Assembly (NCBI GenBank): GCA_017382555.1
Contig: JAFOAB010000160.1
Coordinates: 1-16,838 of the forward strand
DNA from: Clostridia bacterium
GTDB taxonomy: Bacteria; Bacillota; Clostridia; Oscillospirales; CAG-272
Length of the DNA: 16,838 bases
Direction of reading: 5' to 3'
The position numbers were made by a program, and so were the translations under genes. A model generated the notes under the pieces. That model was not told where the DNA came from. It made no database searches and was given only the letters and a program-made list of their open reading frames with translations. Shown piece by piece: positions 1 through 6,355 of the stretch (within the stretch, counting starts at the first letter, position 1; each line of letters starts with the position of its first letter).

Positions 1-1060
1 TGTCGCCAATCCTCGGCATACCTGCGGCGGCGGCATTTTCCTTTTCCACCAAATCAAGCACCAGCCTGTTCGGGTTCGGAACGGCATAGCCGTAGATAAC
101 GTCCTTGCCTATACCCGCCTGACGCGCACACCAAATGACGAAGGCAGTACCCCAGTCGCCCTCATACGGAAGTGTGCCGTACCAGCGACCGTATTCCGTA
201 TAGCTAAACTCGGAGCTTGCCTCGCCCTCGCCGTGCGAGCCGTAGACATCCTCGGATGCGTTATAGCCGAGCTGTGACCGAGCGACAGAAACGATATCAA
301 GCGCACCGTTACCCGTAAGCTCAAGATCAAGCAGCTTGCGGAAATACTCTCCATCCTGATAAATATATCCGCAGCTTTGCGTGGGCACAAGAGAGATGGG
401 GCTACCCGCCCAATATGCGCTCGGATACGCGGGGCGCGCATAGCCAAGCACGTCAATCTGCGTGCGACCGAAGCGCGTTACCGTTGCATATTCGGCATAA
501 TTACCGTGCACCACAAGCACGTCGCTTCCATCCACCTTGGCAACAAGTCCCACGTGGTCGCTGGAGCCGTCAAGATCCCAATCGAAGAAGATAAGATCAC
601 CCACAAGCGGCTCCGTAGTTGCCTTCGGCATCAGCGGAAGATTAAAGGCGGTCGCGTTTGCGGCAAGCGTACCCTTCAATACCGTGTTGGGAATCTGCGC
701 CTGACGGGCACAGTACGTAATGAAAGCCGCGCACCACGCGCGGTTCGGAACACCGTCCCACCAATAGCTGTACTCATTGTAATCGGCATATCCGCTTTTG
801 TTTTCACCGTCAAGATCGGCAAACGAATTACCCTCATGATAGCCGACCTGCGAAAGCGCAACGCTTACGATATCGTACGCCATATCGCCCGTAAGCTGTA
901 CGGAGACGAGCCTATCGTAATACTTGCTGTTCGCAAATGCCTCGGACGGCTCTGCGGGGGTGCCGACGTAAAACGGCACGAGCGCATAAGCGGAAGCAGA
1001 CGAGAAAACGAGCGCAAGCACGCATAAAACGGCAACAAGCGATTTTATCGTTCTTTTCAT
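1..1060 (-). CDS. Secreted protein with two CHAP-like repeats, C-terminus off the window
   Basis: Reading the minus strand from the ATG at 1060 gives 353 codons without a stop to the window edge, so the C-terminus is missing. Residues 1-26 form a signal peptide (KR, a hydrophobic stretch, then SASAYA with likely cleavage after A26). Two similar repeats follow, about 58-212 and 248 onwards; each starts with LTG(D/N) and D-I-V-S-V-A-x-S-Q-x-G-Y. Repeat 1 has a CHAP amidase/endopeptidase pattern: C110 in AWCAAFITYC, H169 in SDHVGLV, and a VVHGNY strand. In repeat 2 the aligned segment reads DWGTAFVIWCARQ, so the catalytic Cys position is Gly304. CHAP enzymes usually cut peptidoglycan amide bonds; here only repeat 1 looks catalytic and repeat 2 may bind substrate. 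The start overlaps the preceding gene by ATGA, implying translational coupling. CHAP assignment is by motif only; the exact substrate is unknown. Confidence 0.8.
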   Translation of the reverse strand, partial: MKRTIKSLVAVLCVLALVFSSASAYALVPFYVGTPAEPSEAFANSKYYDRLVSVQLTGDMAYDIVSVALSQVGYHEGNSFADLDGENKSGYADYNEYSYWWDGVPNRAWCAAFITYCARQAQIPNTVLKGTLAANATAFNLPLMPKATTEPLVGDLIFFDWDLDGSSDHVGLVAKVDGSDVLVVHGNYAEYATVTRFGRTQIDVLGYARPAYPSAYWAGSPISLVPTQSCGYIYQDGEYFRKLLDLELTGNGALDIVSVARSQLGYNASEDVYGSHGEGEASSEFSYTEYGRWYGTLPYEGDWGTAFVIWCARQAGIGKDVIYGYAVPNPNRLVLDLVEKENAAAAGMPRIGD

Positions 1061-1371
1061 TGCTGACCTGCCGTAAGCCTGATAAGCTTTTTCATATCAT
1101 CGTCCTTTGCCGCCTTGTTACGGCGCTCGGCTCCGCATTTTTCGCATTTATGTATAATAATGAAGCCCTTTTTCGGATCGGGCTCACTGCGCACGGGGCG
1201 CATAATGCCACCGCAATCCGCCGCCCTATCACCCGGCATTATATCAAGATGCAGGGAGCAAAGGCACTTGGGGCAATGATTGCGCGAGCTGTAGCCAAGC
1301 GGCGGAACCTCGTTTCCGCAGTTGGCACATATAAAGCCCGAATCGTTCTTTTTGAATCTTTTGTCTTCCAT
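1057..1371 (-). CDS. RNHCP-domain zinc-ribbon protein
   Basis: A 104-residue protein with three zinc-binding clusters: C15-x2-C18, then C33-x2-C36 plus C38 inside the diagnostic SRNHCPKC stretch (residues 29-36), and C76-x2-C79 near the C-terminus, with C53 between. The RNHCP sequence names a small family of unknown function. The rest is charged (KAAKDDDMKK). There is no signal peptide or membrane segment, so it is cytoplasmic and may bind nucleic acid, though nothing here proves it. AAGGG sits 8 bases upstream of the ATG. It lies 124 bases downstream of mnmE, separated by two palindromic repeats, and its last codons overlap the CHAP gene. Family assignment is firm; function is open. Confidence 0.85.
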   Translation of the reverse strand: MEDKRFKKNDSGFICANCGNEVPPLGYSSRNHCPKCLCSLHLDIMPGDRAADCGGIMRPVRSEPDPKKGFIIIHKCEKCGAERRNKAAKDDDMKKLIRLTAGQQ

Positions 1372-1386
1372 AATTTTACCCTTATA

Positions 1387-1411
1387 CGGGCGATTCGCGA
1401 ATCGCCCTACG
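1387..1411. repeat. Palindromic repeat, GTAGGGGCGACC-type variant
   Basis: Positions 1388-1407 form a perfect 20-base palindrome (GGGCGATTCG and its complement). Read on the minus strand it is GTAGGGCGATTCG...CCCG. It keeps the GTAGGG head and CCG tail of the copies at 16451 and 16810, while the inner arm sequence differs and still pairs. It lies just upstream of the RNHCP gene. Confidence 0.6.
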
Positions 1412-1424
1412 CGGTTTGTTCATT

Positions 1425-1491
1425 GTAGGGGAGGGGTCTCCCCTCCCGTCAAATTGCATCGTTTTCGCGAGAGGAGAAACGCCTCCCCTAC
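1425..1491. repeat. GTAGGGGAGGGG-type inverted-repeat element
   Basis: The element begins GTAGGGGAGGGG, followed by TCT and CCCCTCCCG, which can fold as a tight hairpin. It ends with GAGGAGAAACGCCTCCCCTAC, so the outer ends are also inverted repeats. The first 24 bases are identical to the start of the element at 9070 and, inverted, to 16767-16791. It fills most of the gap between the mnmE stop and the RNHCP gene. Confidence 0.75.
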
Positions 1492-1495
1492 GAGT

Positions 1496-2875
1496 TCATT
1501 TTCCTACGCAAAAATTTGCAAACACTCGCGAAACTATCTCTTCATTAACAGCGCGTCCATCCAATTCTCCAAGCGCGCCGAGAGCCGCCTCCATATCCGT
1601 GGCGGCGCAATCGGGCGGCATACCCATACGCAGGGCGGAAAGCGCATTATCGAGATACGCCTTGGCATTTTTTGCCGCGCCGTACTGTCTTTCGCCCGAA
1701 AGAAGCACGTCACCGTCCAGGTCTATTTCATCGGAAAGGAAGAGCGCCTCAATTCGCTTTTTAAGCGCCTCTATGCCCACTCCGCTTTTTGCGGATATTT
1801 CGCTTACCTCACCGAAAAGCTCCGCGAGAAAGGCCTTATCCGCCGCTTGGGGCATATCACATTTGTTTAGCACGCATACCGTCTTACCGGTGCAGGAAAC
1901 GGCGCGCCTTGCAAGCGCCTTATCCTCGTCTGTGAGCGGACGAGACGCATCAAACACACAAAGCAGAAGCGCCGCGCCCTCCATTGCGTCAAGTGCGCGC
2001 TGTACGCCGATGCTTTCCACCTTGCCGTCCGTTTCTCTTACGCCCGCGGTATCGGAAAGGCGCAAAAGCACGTTTCCGACCGAAAGCTCCGAGGATAGCA
2101 CGTCGCGCGTTGTGCCTGCCTCATCGGTAACGATTGCAAGCTCCTCGCCCGCAAGCGCATTATAAAGCGAGCTTTTGCCCGTATTGGGCAGTCCGCATAT
2201 TACGGAGGGAACGCCCTCCCTGATGCAGGCTGTGCCCTCATAGCCGAAAATAAGCCTGTCCACACGTGCGCTGACGTCCTCCGCGGCGGCAATTAGCCCG
2301 TCCGCATCCATATCCGCAAGATCCTCATCGGGGAAATCTATCTTCGCGTAAAGGGAGGAAAGCGTGTCCGCAAGACCGTTATAGATGCCCTCCAGCTCCC
2401 TATCCAGCCTTCCGCGCGTATTGCCGGAGGCAATGCGGAGCTGTGCATCCGTGGTTGCGGAAAGAAGATCGGAGAGCGCCTCCGCCTCCGTGAGACTCAA
2501 TTTTCCGTTTATCAGTGCGCGATGCGAGAACTCGCCTGCCTCCGCAAGCCTTGCCCCCGCAGACAGCACACTTTCAAGCACACGGCGGGTTATAAGCGCA
2601 CCGCCGTGGCACATAAATTCAACAGTATCCTCGCCCGTAAAGGAAGCGGGCGATTTGTAATAAATTGCAAGTCCGCTGTCGCGATAGCCGCCACGGCACA
2701 AAATATCGCCGTAAACCGCCCGACGGGGCGGCATTACGGCGATATCGGTACCGTTCTTTGCAGAAAAACAGCGGGAAGCGATATCGAGCGCGTTTGCGCC
2801 CGATATTCTTATAAGAGCCACGCCGCCCTTACCACGGGGCGTGGATATTGCCGCTATTGTATCGTTACGGTACAT
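1496..2875 (-). CDS. mnmE: tRNA modification GTPase MnmE
   Basis: 459 residues, normal for MnmE. With MnmG it installs the carboxymethylaminomethyl group on wobble uridine (U34) of certain tRNAs, in the cytoplasm. The N-terminal folate-binding domain starts DTIAAISTPRGKGGVALIRISG. The inserted GTPase domain has all motifs: G1 GLPNTGKS (228-235), G2 TTRD (255-258), G3 DTAG (275-278), G4 NKCD (337-340) and G5 SAK (361-363). The protein ends CVGK (456-459), whose Cys is the conserved C-terminal catalytic residue. The start lies 6 bases after the jag stop, with an AGAGGA site inside the jag end, so it is the last core gene of the rpmH operon. The partner gene mnmG, often directly downstream, is not here. 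Confidence 0.98.
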   Translation of the reverse strand: MYRNDTIAAISTPRGKGGVALIRISGANALDIASRCFSAKNGTDIAVMPPRRAVYGDILCRGGYRDSGLAIYYKSPASFTGEDTVEFMCHGGALITRRVLESVLSAGARLAEAGEFSHRALINGKLSLTEAEALSDLLSATTDAQLRIASGNTRGRLDRELEGIYNGLADTLSSLYAKIDFPDEDLADMDADGLIAAAEDVSARVDRLIFGYEGTACIREGVPSVICGLPNTGKSSLYNALAGEELAIVTDEAGTTRDVLSSELSVGNVLLRLSDTAGVRETDGKVESIGVQRALDAMEGAALLLCVFDASRPLTDEDKALARRAVSCTGKTVCVLNKCDMPQAADKAFLAELFGEVSEISAKSGVGIEALKKRIEALFLSDEIDLDGDVLLSGERQYGAAKNAKAYLDNALSALRMGMPPDCAATDMEAALGALGELDGRAVNEEIVSRVFANFCVGK

Positions 2876-2881
2876 AAATTC

Positions 2882-3892
2882 TTATTCCTCTGCGGAATTT
2901 TTGTTTGCGGTGTCGGTAAGATAAATAACTATCTTACGGTTGTTCTCCGCGCCTACGGAATTGGTTGCAACACCCTCGATATTCTGAATCTCGGAGTGGA
3001 TGATACGACGCTCGTAGGGGTTCATAGGCTCAAGCATTACGCTGCGGCGATACTTGAGAGCCTTTGCCGCCATTCTGCGTGCAAGCGCACGGAGAGTTGC
3101 CTCTCTCTTTGCGCGGTAGTTCTCAATATCGATGGTAACGCGTGCCTTGCTTTCGTTCTCGCCCTCCTTAGCCGCCTCCTTGCGGTGACGGATAACTGCG
3201 AGGTTTGCAAGATACTGGAAAGCATCGAGAGTTTCGCCGTGGTGACCGATAAGGGAGCATGCCTCCTCGCCGTATATAAGAACGCGGCGCATATTCTCCT
3301 CGTCGATATACATTTCCGCTCTTGCGTTTATCTCAAGATCGGTGATAAGCTTGCGTACGAACACGAGTGCCGCATCGTTTTGCAGCTCGTCTGCGGTATT
3401 TTCAAGCACGGGCATGGGCTTCGCCTCGGAAACGGGACGCTTGCCCTTGGAGGAGCGGCTCTTCTGCTGCTTCTTTTCCTGGGGTCTTCTTTCCTGCTTT
3501 TCTGCGGGCTTTGCCTCGGTCTTTTCCTCTGCCTTTGCCTCGGTCTTCTCTGCGGGCTTTGCAAAAGCCTCCTTTGCGGGAGCGGTACGGATATGCTCCT
3601 TACCTCCGTTGGATGCGGGCTTCTTATCTGCGTGAGGCTTCTTTTCGGGAGCGGGCTTCTTTTCCACGGTCTTGAATACGTCGCCGAGGATGTCCTCCTC
3701 CTCAACGGAGTAGATCCTTACCTTGGCGGGAACGCTCTTGAGGCCGAGAAAGCCGCTCTTTTTGGGGAGGTCGATTATCTCGTACTTGAGTCCGTCGTCA
3801 ATAACGTCTATGCCAAGCTCTTTTTTCGCATTTTCAAGAGCCTCGTCTACGGTCTTACCCGTAGCGGTAACATCAATCTTCATTTGTGTCAT
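2882..3892 (-). CDS. jag: Jag/KhpB RNA-binding protein (Jag_N, KH and R3H domains)
   Basis: 336 residues in the usual order: a Jag N-terminal domain (about 4-60, with KKSGFLGLKS), a low-complexity K/E/A/P linker (77-162), a KH domain (about 170-245) and an R3H domain (about 262-325). The KH loop reads IGHHGETLDAFQYL, where many homologs have GKRG. The R3H region carries the hallmark PMNPYERRIIHSEIQ (289-303). The family (Jag, SpoIIIJ-associated; KhpB/EloR) binds RNA and is linked to cell elongation and the YidC insertase. It sits directly after yidC. The first ATG is kept because AAGG lies 6 bases upstream. That site is part of a short TGCGCC-AA-GGCGCA palindrome. The linker is longer than in compact homologs. 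Confidence 0.95.
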   Translation of the reverse strand: MTQMKIDVTATGKTVDEALENAKKELGIDVIDDGLKYEIIDLPKKSGFLGLKSVPAKVRIYSVEEEDILGDVFKTVEKKPAPEKKPHADKKPASNGGKEHIRTAPAKEAFAKPAEKTEAKAEEKTEAKPAEKQERRPQEKKQQKSRSSKGKRPVSEAKPMPVLENTADELQNDAALVFVRKLITDLEINARAEMYIDEENMRRVLIYGEEACSLIGHHGETLDAFQYLANLAVIRHRKEAAKEGENESKARVTIDIENYRAKREATLRALARRMAAKALKYRRSVMLEPMNPYERRIIHSEIQNIEGVATNSVGAENNRKIVIYLTDTANKNSAEE

Positions 3893-3895
3893 TAT

Positions 3896-3909
3896 GCGCC
3901 TTGGCGCAC
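3896..3909 (-). promoter_or_regulatory. Palindrome over the jag ribosome binding site
   Basis: TGCGCC-AA-GGCGCA on the minus strand, directly upstream of the jag ATG, contains the AAGG ribosome binding sequence in its centre and 3' arm. The two-base loop makes a clean hairpin strained, so a regulatory role is only a possibility. Confidence 0.3.
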
Positions 3910-3916
3910 CTTTCGA

Positions 3917-5035
3917 TTACTTGTTTCTGTATTTATCCTGCTCGTCATCCTTCAGCTTGGGAGCATCGGGGGAGGGTTCCTTTACCTCCTCGGGCTCGTC
4001 CGCCTCGGGTGCGCTTGCGGGAATGTCCTCATCATCATCGTCGATGTGATGGAGGCTGCGGGGTCTGGGTCTGTTGGGATCAAGCTCGCGCTTCTTATCC
4101 TTCTTAGACTTGCCTGCAAGCTGCTTTTCTGCCGCGCGTACGTCCTCCTCCGTGCAAGCGGGGATGGGCATAAGCTTAGCAACTATAACGGTCTGAATTA
4201 CGTTAAGAACGTTCTGATAGATCCAGTACACGCCGATAGCGCCGGAGAACATAAAGGTGAACGCAACGCTCATGAGGGGCATGGTGAAATCCATGATCTT
4301 CATGGAGTTTGCGGCATCCTCTGTCTGTCCTATGGGCTGGGGCTGGAACTTGCGGCTTATCTTCATACCGATAAAGGAGGTGATGAAGGTGAGGATCGGG
4401 ATGACCCAAAGCCAGCTTATGGTGTCAAGCGCGGGATTCTGGGAAAGATCGAGAACTCCGAAAACGTTGAAGTTAAGATCGAAGATCTTGTCGACGTTCT
4501 CTATCATCGAAATTTCCGCAAACTGCGCATCGGTAAGACCCTTTACGGCATTTACAAGACCGATCTGGTCCTCTGCGAGCTGCTCGATCTTCTGTCCCTC
4601 GAAAAGACCGAAGGACTGAAGCTTGCCGATGATTACGTTAACGTCCTCGGCAGCGATGCTGCAGATATAGGTAAGGGGCTTACGGATTATCTGATAAAGC
4701 GAAATAATGATGGGGAACTGGATAAGCAGGGGGAGGCATCCGGACATGGGGGAATAGCCTTCCTTCTGATAAAGGTCGAGGACCTCCTGCTGTACCTTCT
4801 GCTGTGTTACCTTATCGTTTCTGCCCGCATAGCGGCGGCGTATCGCCATCTCGAGGGGGCGGAGCTTTGCCTGCTTTATCTGGTTCTTCTGCTGCTTGAA
4901 TGCAAGAGGAGAAAGCACGATCTTAACAACGATCGCGAAAAGCAGGAGCGCAATAAGGTAGTTGCCGGTGATCTGGTTGAACCAACGGATCATCGCGCCA
5001 AAGGGAATGTTGATGATGTTAAATAACTGTCCCAT
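3917..5035 (-). CDS. yidC: Membrane protein insertase YidC (Oxa1/SpoIIIJ type)
   Basis: 372 residues. YidC inserts and folds proteins in the cytoplasmic membrane with or without Sec. Membrane segments are visible at about 24-44 (LIALLLFAIVVKIVLSPL), 101-118 (PLLIQFPIIISLYQII), 207-225 (SWLWVIPILTFITSFIG) and 250-288. K38 in the first segment sits where B. subtilis SpoIIIJ has the conserved groove Arg, so the positive charge is kept. The hallmark KEGYSPMSGCLPLLIQFPI is at 91-109. A stretch of about 85 residues (122-205) separates segments two and three, longer than in Bacilli. The tail (293-372) is highly charged with Lys-rich and Asp/Glu-rich blocks, suited to ribosome or RNA contact. There is no signal peptide or lipobox. 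AAGGGG precedes the ATG by 6 bases. It lies between yidD and jag in the operon. Confidence 0.97.
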   Translation of the reverse strand: MGQLFNIINIPFGAMIRWFNQITGNYLIALLLFAIVVKIVLSPLAFKQQKNQIKQAKLRPLEMAIRRRYAGRNDKVTQQKVQQEVLDLYQKEGYSPMSGCLPLLIQFPIIISLYQIIRKPLTYICSIAAEDVNVIIGKLQSFGLFEGQKIEQLAEDQIGLVNAVKGLTDAQFAEISMIENVDKIFDLNFNVFGVLDLSQNPALDTISWLWVIPILTFITSFIGMKISRKFQPQPIGQTEDAANSMKIMDFTMPLMSVAFTFMFSGAIGVYWIYQNVLNVIQTVIVAKLMPIPACTEEDVRAAEKQLAGKSKKDKKRELDPNRPRPRSLHHIDDDDEDIPASAPEADEPEEVKEPSPDAPKLKDDEQDKYRNK

Positions 5036-5040
5036 ATCAT

Positions 5041-5054
5041 ACCCCTTTTGGGGT
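5041..5054 (-). promoter_or_regulatory. Short hairpin covering the yidC ribosome binding site
   Basis: On the minus strand ACCCC-AAAA-GGGGT forms a 5-bp stem with a 4-base loop. Its 3' arm is the GGGG of the yidC ribosome binding site, 6 bases before the ATG. Such a stem could reduce ribosome access; no other element of a switch is evident. Confidence 0.35.
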
Positions 5055-5077
5055 TCCTTTCAAATTCTTCTGCCGCG

Positions 5078-5305
5078 TTATCTTTTTTCCCTTTTCGGCG
5101 GTACGGGATCGTACCCCGCCCTGCAAAACGGATTACAGCGCAGGATGCGCCATACGGTAAGGAAAAGACCGTAGAAAAATCCGTGCACGGCAAATGCCTC
5201 CAGCGCGTACTCGGAGCACGTGGGAGTGAACCGACAGCACTGCGGCTTTATTGGGGAAATAAACTTACGGTAGAACCTGATAAGTGCTATGCACAAATGC
5301 TTCAT
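5078..5305 (-). CDS. yidD: Membrane protein insertion efficiency factor YidD
   Basis: 75 residues matching the YidD family almost throughout: an N-terminal amphipathic stretch (MKHLCIALIRFYRKFISP), the cysteine-rich signature CCRFTPTCSEYALEAF (23-38) and the ending WRILRCNPFCRAGYDPVPP (52-70). YidD is a small membrane-associated protein that aids YidC-dependent insertion. Its ATGA overlaps the rnpA stop by 4 bases, indicating coupling, and yidC follows 42 bases later. No separate strong ribosome binding site is seen. Confidence 0.97.
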   Translation of the reverse strand: MKHLCIALIRFYRKFISPIKPQCCRFTPTCSEYALEAFAVHGFFYGLFLTVWRILRCNPFCRAGYDPVPPKREKR

Positions 5306-5676
5306 TTGAGCATACCGAGCTTACCGAGAGCGTAACGCAGGTCACGTTTTACGTCCTCGGACGTTGCGGTGGCACACGCCTCACGCGGAGCTATAACAAT
5401 AAGATAGCCGCGGCGCACGCCGTATTCCTTGTCTACTTGCCGATACCCCTCGCGCAGTATACGCTTGACGCGGTTGCGGGTAACAGCGTTTCCGACCTTT
5501 TTACCGACCGATAGTCCCACACGATTCAAAAATTCCTTTTGTGGGTTTGCGCGTCTCAGCCTTTCCGCCTTGTAGTCCTTGAGAACACACAGCGAAAAGA
5601 GCCTCGTGCCGGCCCTCTTTCCTTTGGTAAAGGTCTTGATATACAAATGATTTTCAGTTATCGGATACAGCTTCAT
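5302..5676 (-). CDS. rnpA: Ribonuclease P protein component
   Basis: 124 residues, normal for RnpA, the protein subunit that helps the RNase P ribozyme remove 5' leaders from precursor tRNAs. The signature is GKKVGNAVTRNRVKRILREG (58-77), with the RNR motif at 67-69. The N-terminal basic strand region (FTKGKRAGTRLFSL) and the aromatic/basic central helix are typical. It follows rpmH after 123 bases containing two hairpins. The upstream Shine-Dalgarno is weak (GAAAG). A longer upstream start is not supported. Confidence 0.97.
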   Translation of the reverse strand: MKLYPITENHLYIKTFTKGKRAGTRLFSLCVLKDYKAERLRRANPQKEFLNRVGLSVGKKVGNAVTRNRVKRILREGYRQVDKEYGVRRGYLIVIAPREACATATSEDVKRDLRYALGKLGMLK

Positions 5677-5700
5677 AACAGATCGCTTTCGTCAAAAAGC

Positions 5701-5730
5701 AGTCTGCCCCCAAAATATTAAAGGCAGACT
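5701..5730 (-). terminator. Terminator/attenuator-like hairpin upstream of rnpA
   Basis: On the minus strand AGTCTGCC pairs perfectly with GGCAGACT across a 14-base loop, followed by GCTTTTTGACG. The 8-bp stem plus T5 resembles a leaky intrinsic terminator between rpmH and rnpA. It could also be an RNase processing site that separates the abundant L34 message from rnpA. Confidence 0.45.
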
Positions 5731-5758
5731 TGAATTAAAAATATAGAGATAATGAGAA

Positions 5759-5787
5759 AGGCGGCCAGAGCTTGTCTGTCGCCGCCT
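5759..5787 (-). terminator. Hairpin just downstream of rpmH
   Basis: On the minus strand AGGCGGC pairs with GCCGCCT. Inside it CAGA pairs with TCTG around a 5-base loop, with a 2-base bulge. The tail is only TTCTCATT, so it is at best a weak terminator; it may instead stabilise the 3' end of a short rpmH transcript. It begins 13 bases after the rpmH stop. Confidence 0.4.
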
Positions 5788-5799
5788 CGTCGTCCACCA

Positions 5800-5934
5800 T
5801 TAATAGGTGAGTCTTGCTCTGCCCTTTGCGCGTCTTCTCTTGAGGACGTTTCTGCCGTCGGCAGTCTTCATTCTTTTACGGAAGCCGTGCTCCTTTTTGC
5901 GCTGACGCTTCTTAGGCTGATAAGTTCTAAGCAT
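5800..5934 (-). CDS. rpmH: Large ribosomal subunit protein bL34
   Basis: A 44-residue, highly basic protein read from the ATG at 5934. It starts MLRTYQPKKRQRKKEHGFR, continues KRMKTADGRNVLKRRRAKGR and ends ARLTY, matching L34 across its full length. The family typically reads M-K-R-T-Y/F-Q-P; here residue 2 is Leu. A near-perfect ribosome binding site, AAGGAGGT, lies 7 bases upstream (5941-5948). It is the first gene of the operon, with a consensus-like promoter about 65 bases upstream. In many bacteria dnaA is divergently placed next to rpmH; it is not in this window. Confidence 0.98.
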   Translation of the reverse strand: MLRTYQPKKRQRKKEHGFRKRMKTADGRNVLKRRRAKGRARLTY

Positions 5935-5997
5935 TATATGCACCTCCTTAAACGAGATCGAAAGTTCTATTTCACTCGCTGTTTAACCGACCGTAAC

Positions 5998-6027
5998 ATT
6001 ATCGCACAAACATATAGCCTTTGTCAA
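5998..6027 (-). promoter_or_regulatory. Sigma-A promoter of the rpmH operon
   Basis: On the minus strand: TTGACA (6027-6022), an 18-base spacer, then TGC-GATAAT with a TGn extended -10 (hexamer 6003-5998). The perfect -35 and extended -10 fit a highly expressed ribosomal protein operon. Confidence 0.85.
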
Positions 6028-6177
6028 GTCTTTTGTGCTTTTTTTGCGTATTTTGAACGGATTTGTCTGTATTTTGCCCCTTCGGCAACGAAAAAGATAC
6101 ATTTTGTACTATAAAATTACCGAAATTGCGGTAGCGAACGCACATTTGCGTCGTCCGCTTGCAAAAAGCAAAGGGCA
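6028..6177. other. Gene-free spacer upstream of the rpmH promoter
   Basis: No plausible ORF with a ribosome binding site is seen. It holds small hairpins: TTGCC/GGCAA near 6074-6088, TACCG/CGGTA at 6118-6133 followed on the minus strand by ATTTTAT (a weak terminator candidate for the gene ending at 6356), and ACGCA/TGCGT near 6139-6152. Confidence 0.4.
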
Positions 6178-6343
6178 GTAAACGCTTACAATGCCGTTAA
6201 GTTAAGGAGCCGAGGCCGCCGCTTGTCATCCTCGAGCGGAGGCATTTCCCCTCAGATTCTTCGCTTCGCTCAAGAATGACAGAGGGGAAATGACGCAGCG
6301 AAGGATCTCGGCGGCTTAACTTAATTATATCGTAAACGCTTAC
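6178..6343. repeat. MITE-like inverted-repeat element containing a nested repeat
   Basis: Symmetric layout: GTAAACGCTTAC (6178-6189), a 7-base gap, TTAAGTTAAG (6197-6206), the interior, CTTAACTTAA (6315-6324), a 7-base gap, and GTAAACGCTTAC again (6332-6343). The TTAAG arms are perfect inverted repeats. The 12-mers are direct repeats but also near-palindromic, so they pair 10 of 12 as inverted repeats. Inside are GCCGCCG (6215-6221) and CGGCGGC (6309-6315) arms around a split repeat core: GTCATCCTCGAGCG (6225-6238) and AGCGAAGGATCT (6297-6308). There is no ORF, so any mobility would be in trans. It may serve as the terminator region for the gene ending at 6356. Confidence 0.6.
6241..6294 (-). 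repeat. Inner repeat element nested in the 6178-6343 element
   Basis: Arms GGCATTTCCCCTC (6241-6253) and GAGGGGAAATG (6282-6292) flank an inverted core (6254-6280, AGATTCTTCGC...GAATGAC). The whole segment closely matches the reverse complement of the stand-alone element at 15334-15386. It sits in the loop of the outer core in opposite orientation. Confidence 0.65.
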
Positions 6344-6355
6344 CGCCCCGTTTTA

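Noticed and set aside
2522..5026. Long open frame of 834 codons on the plus strand
   Set aside because: It is antisense to mnmE, jag and yidC, all certain genes; its protein is Leu/Cys-rich nonsense without motifs, caused by codon bias on the other strand.
6028..6177. dnaA boxes or oriC next to rpmH
   Set aside because: No TTATNCACA-like box cluster or AT-rich unwinding region is visible in the spacer.
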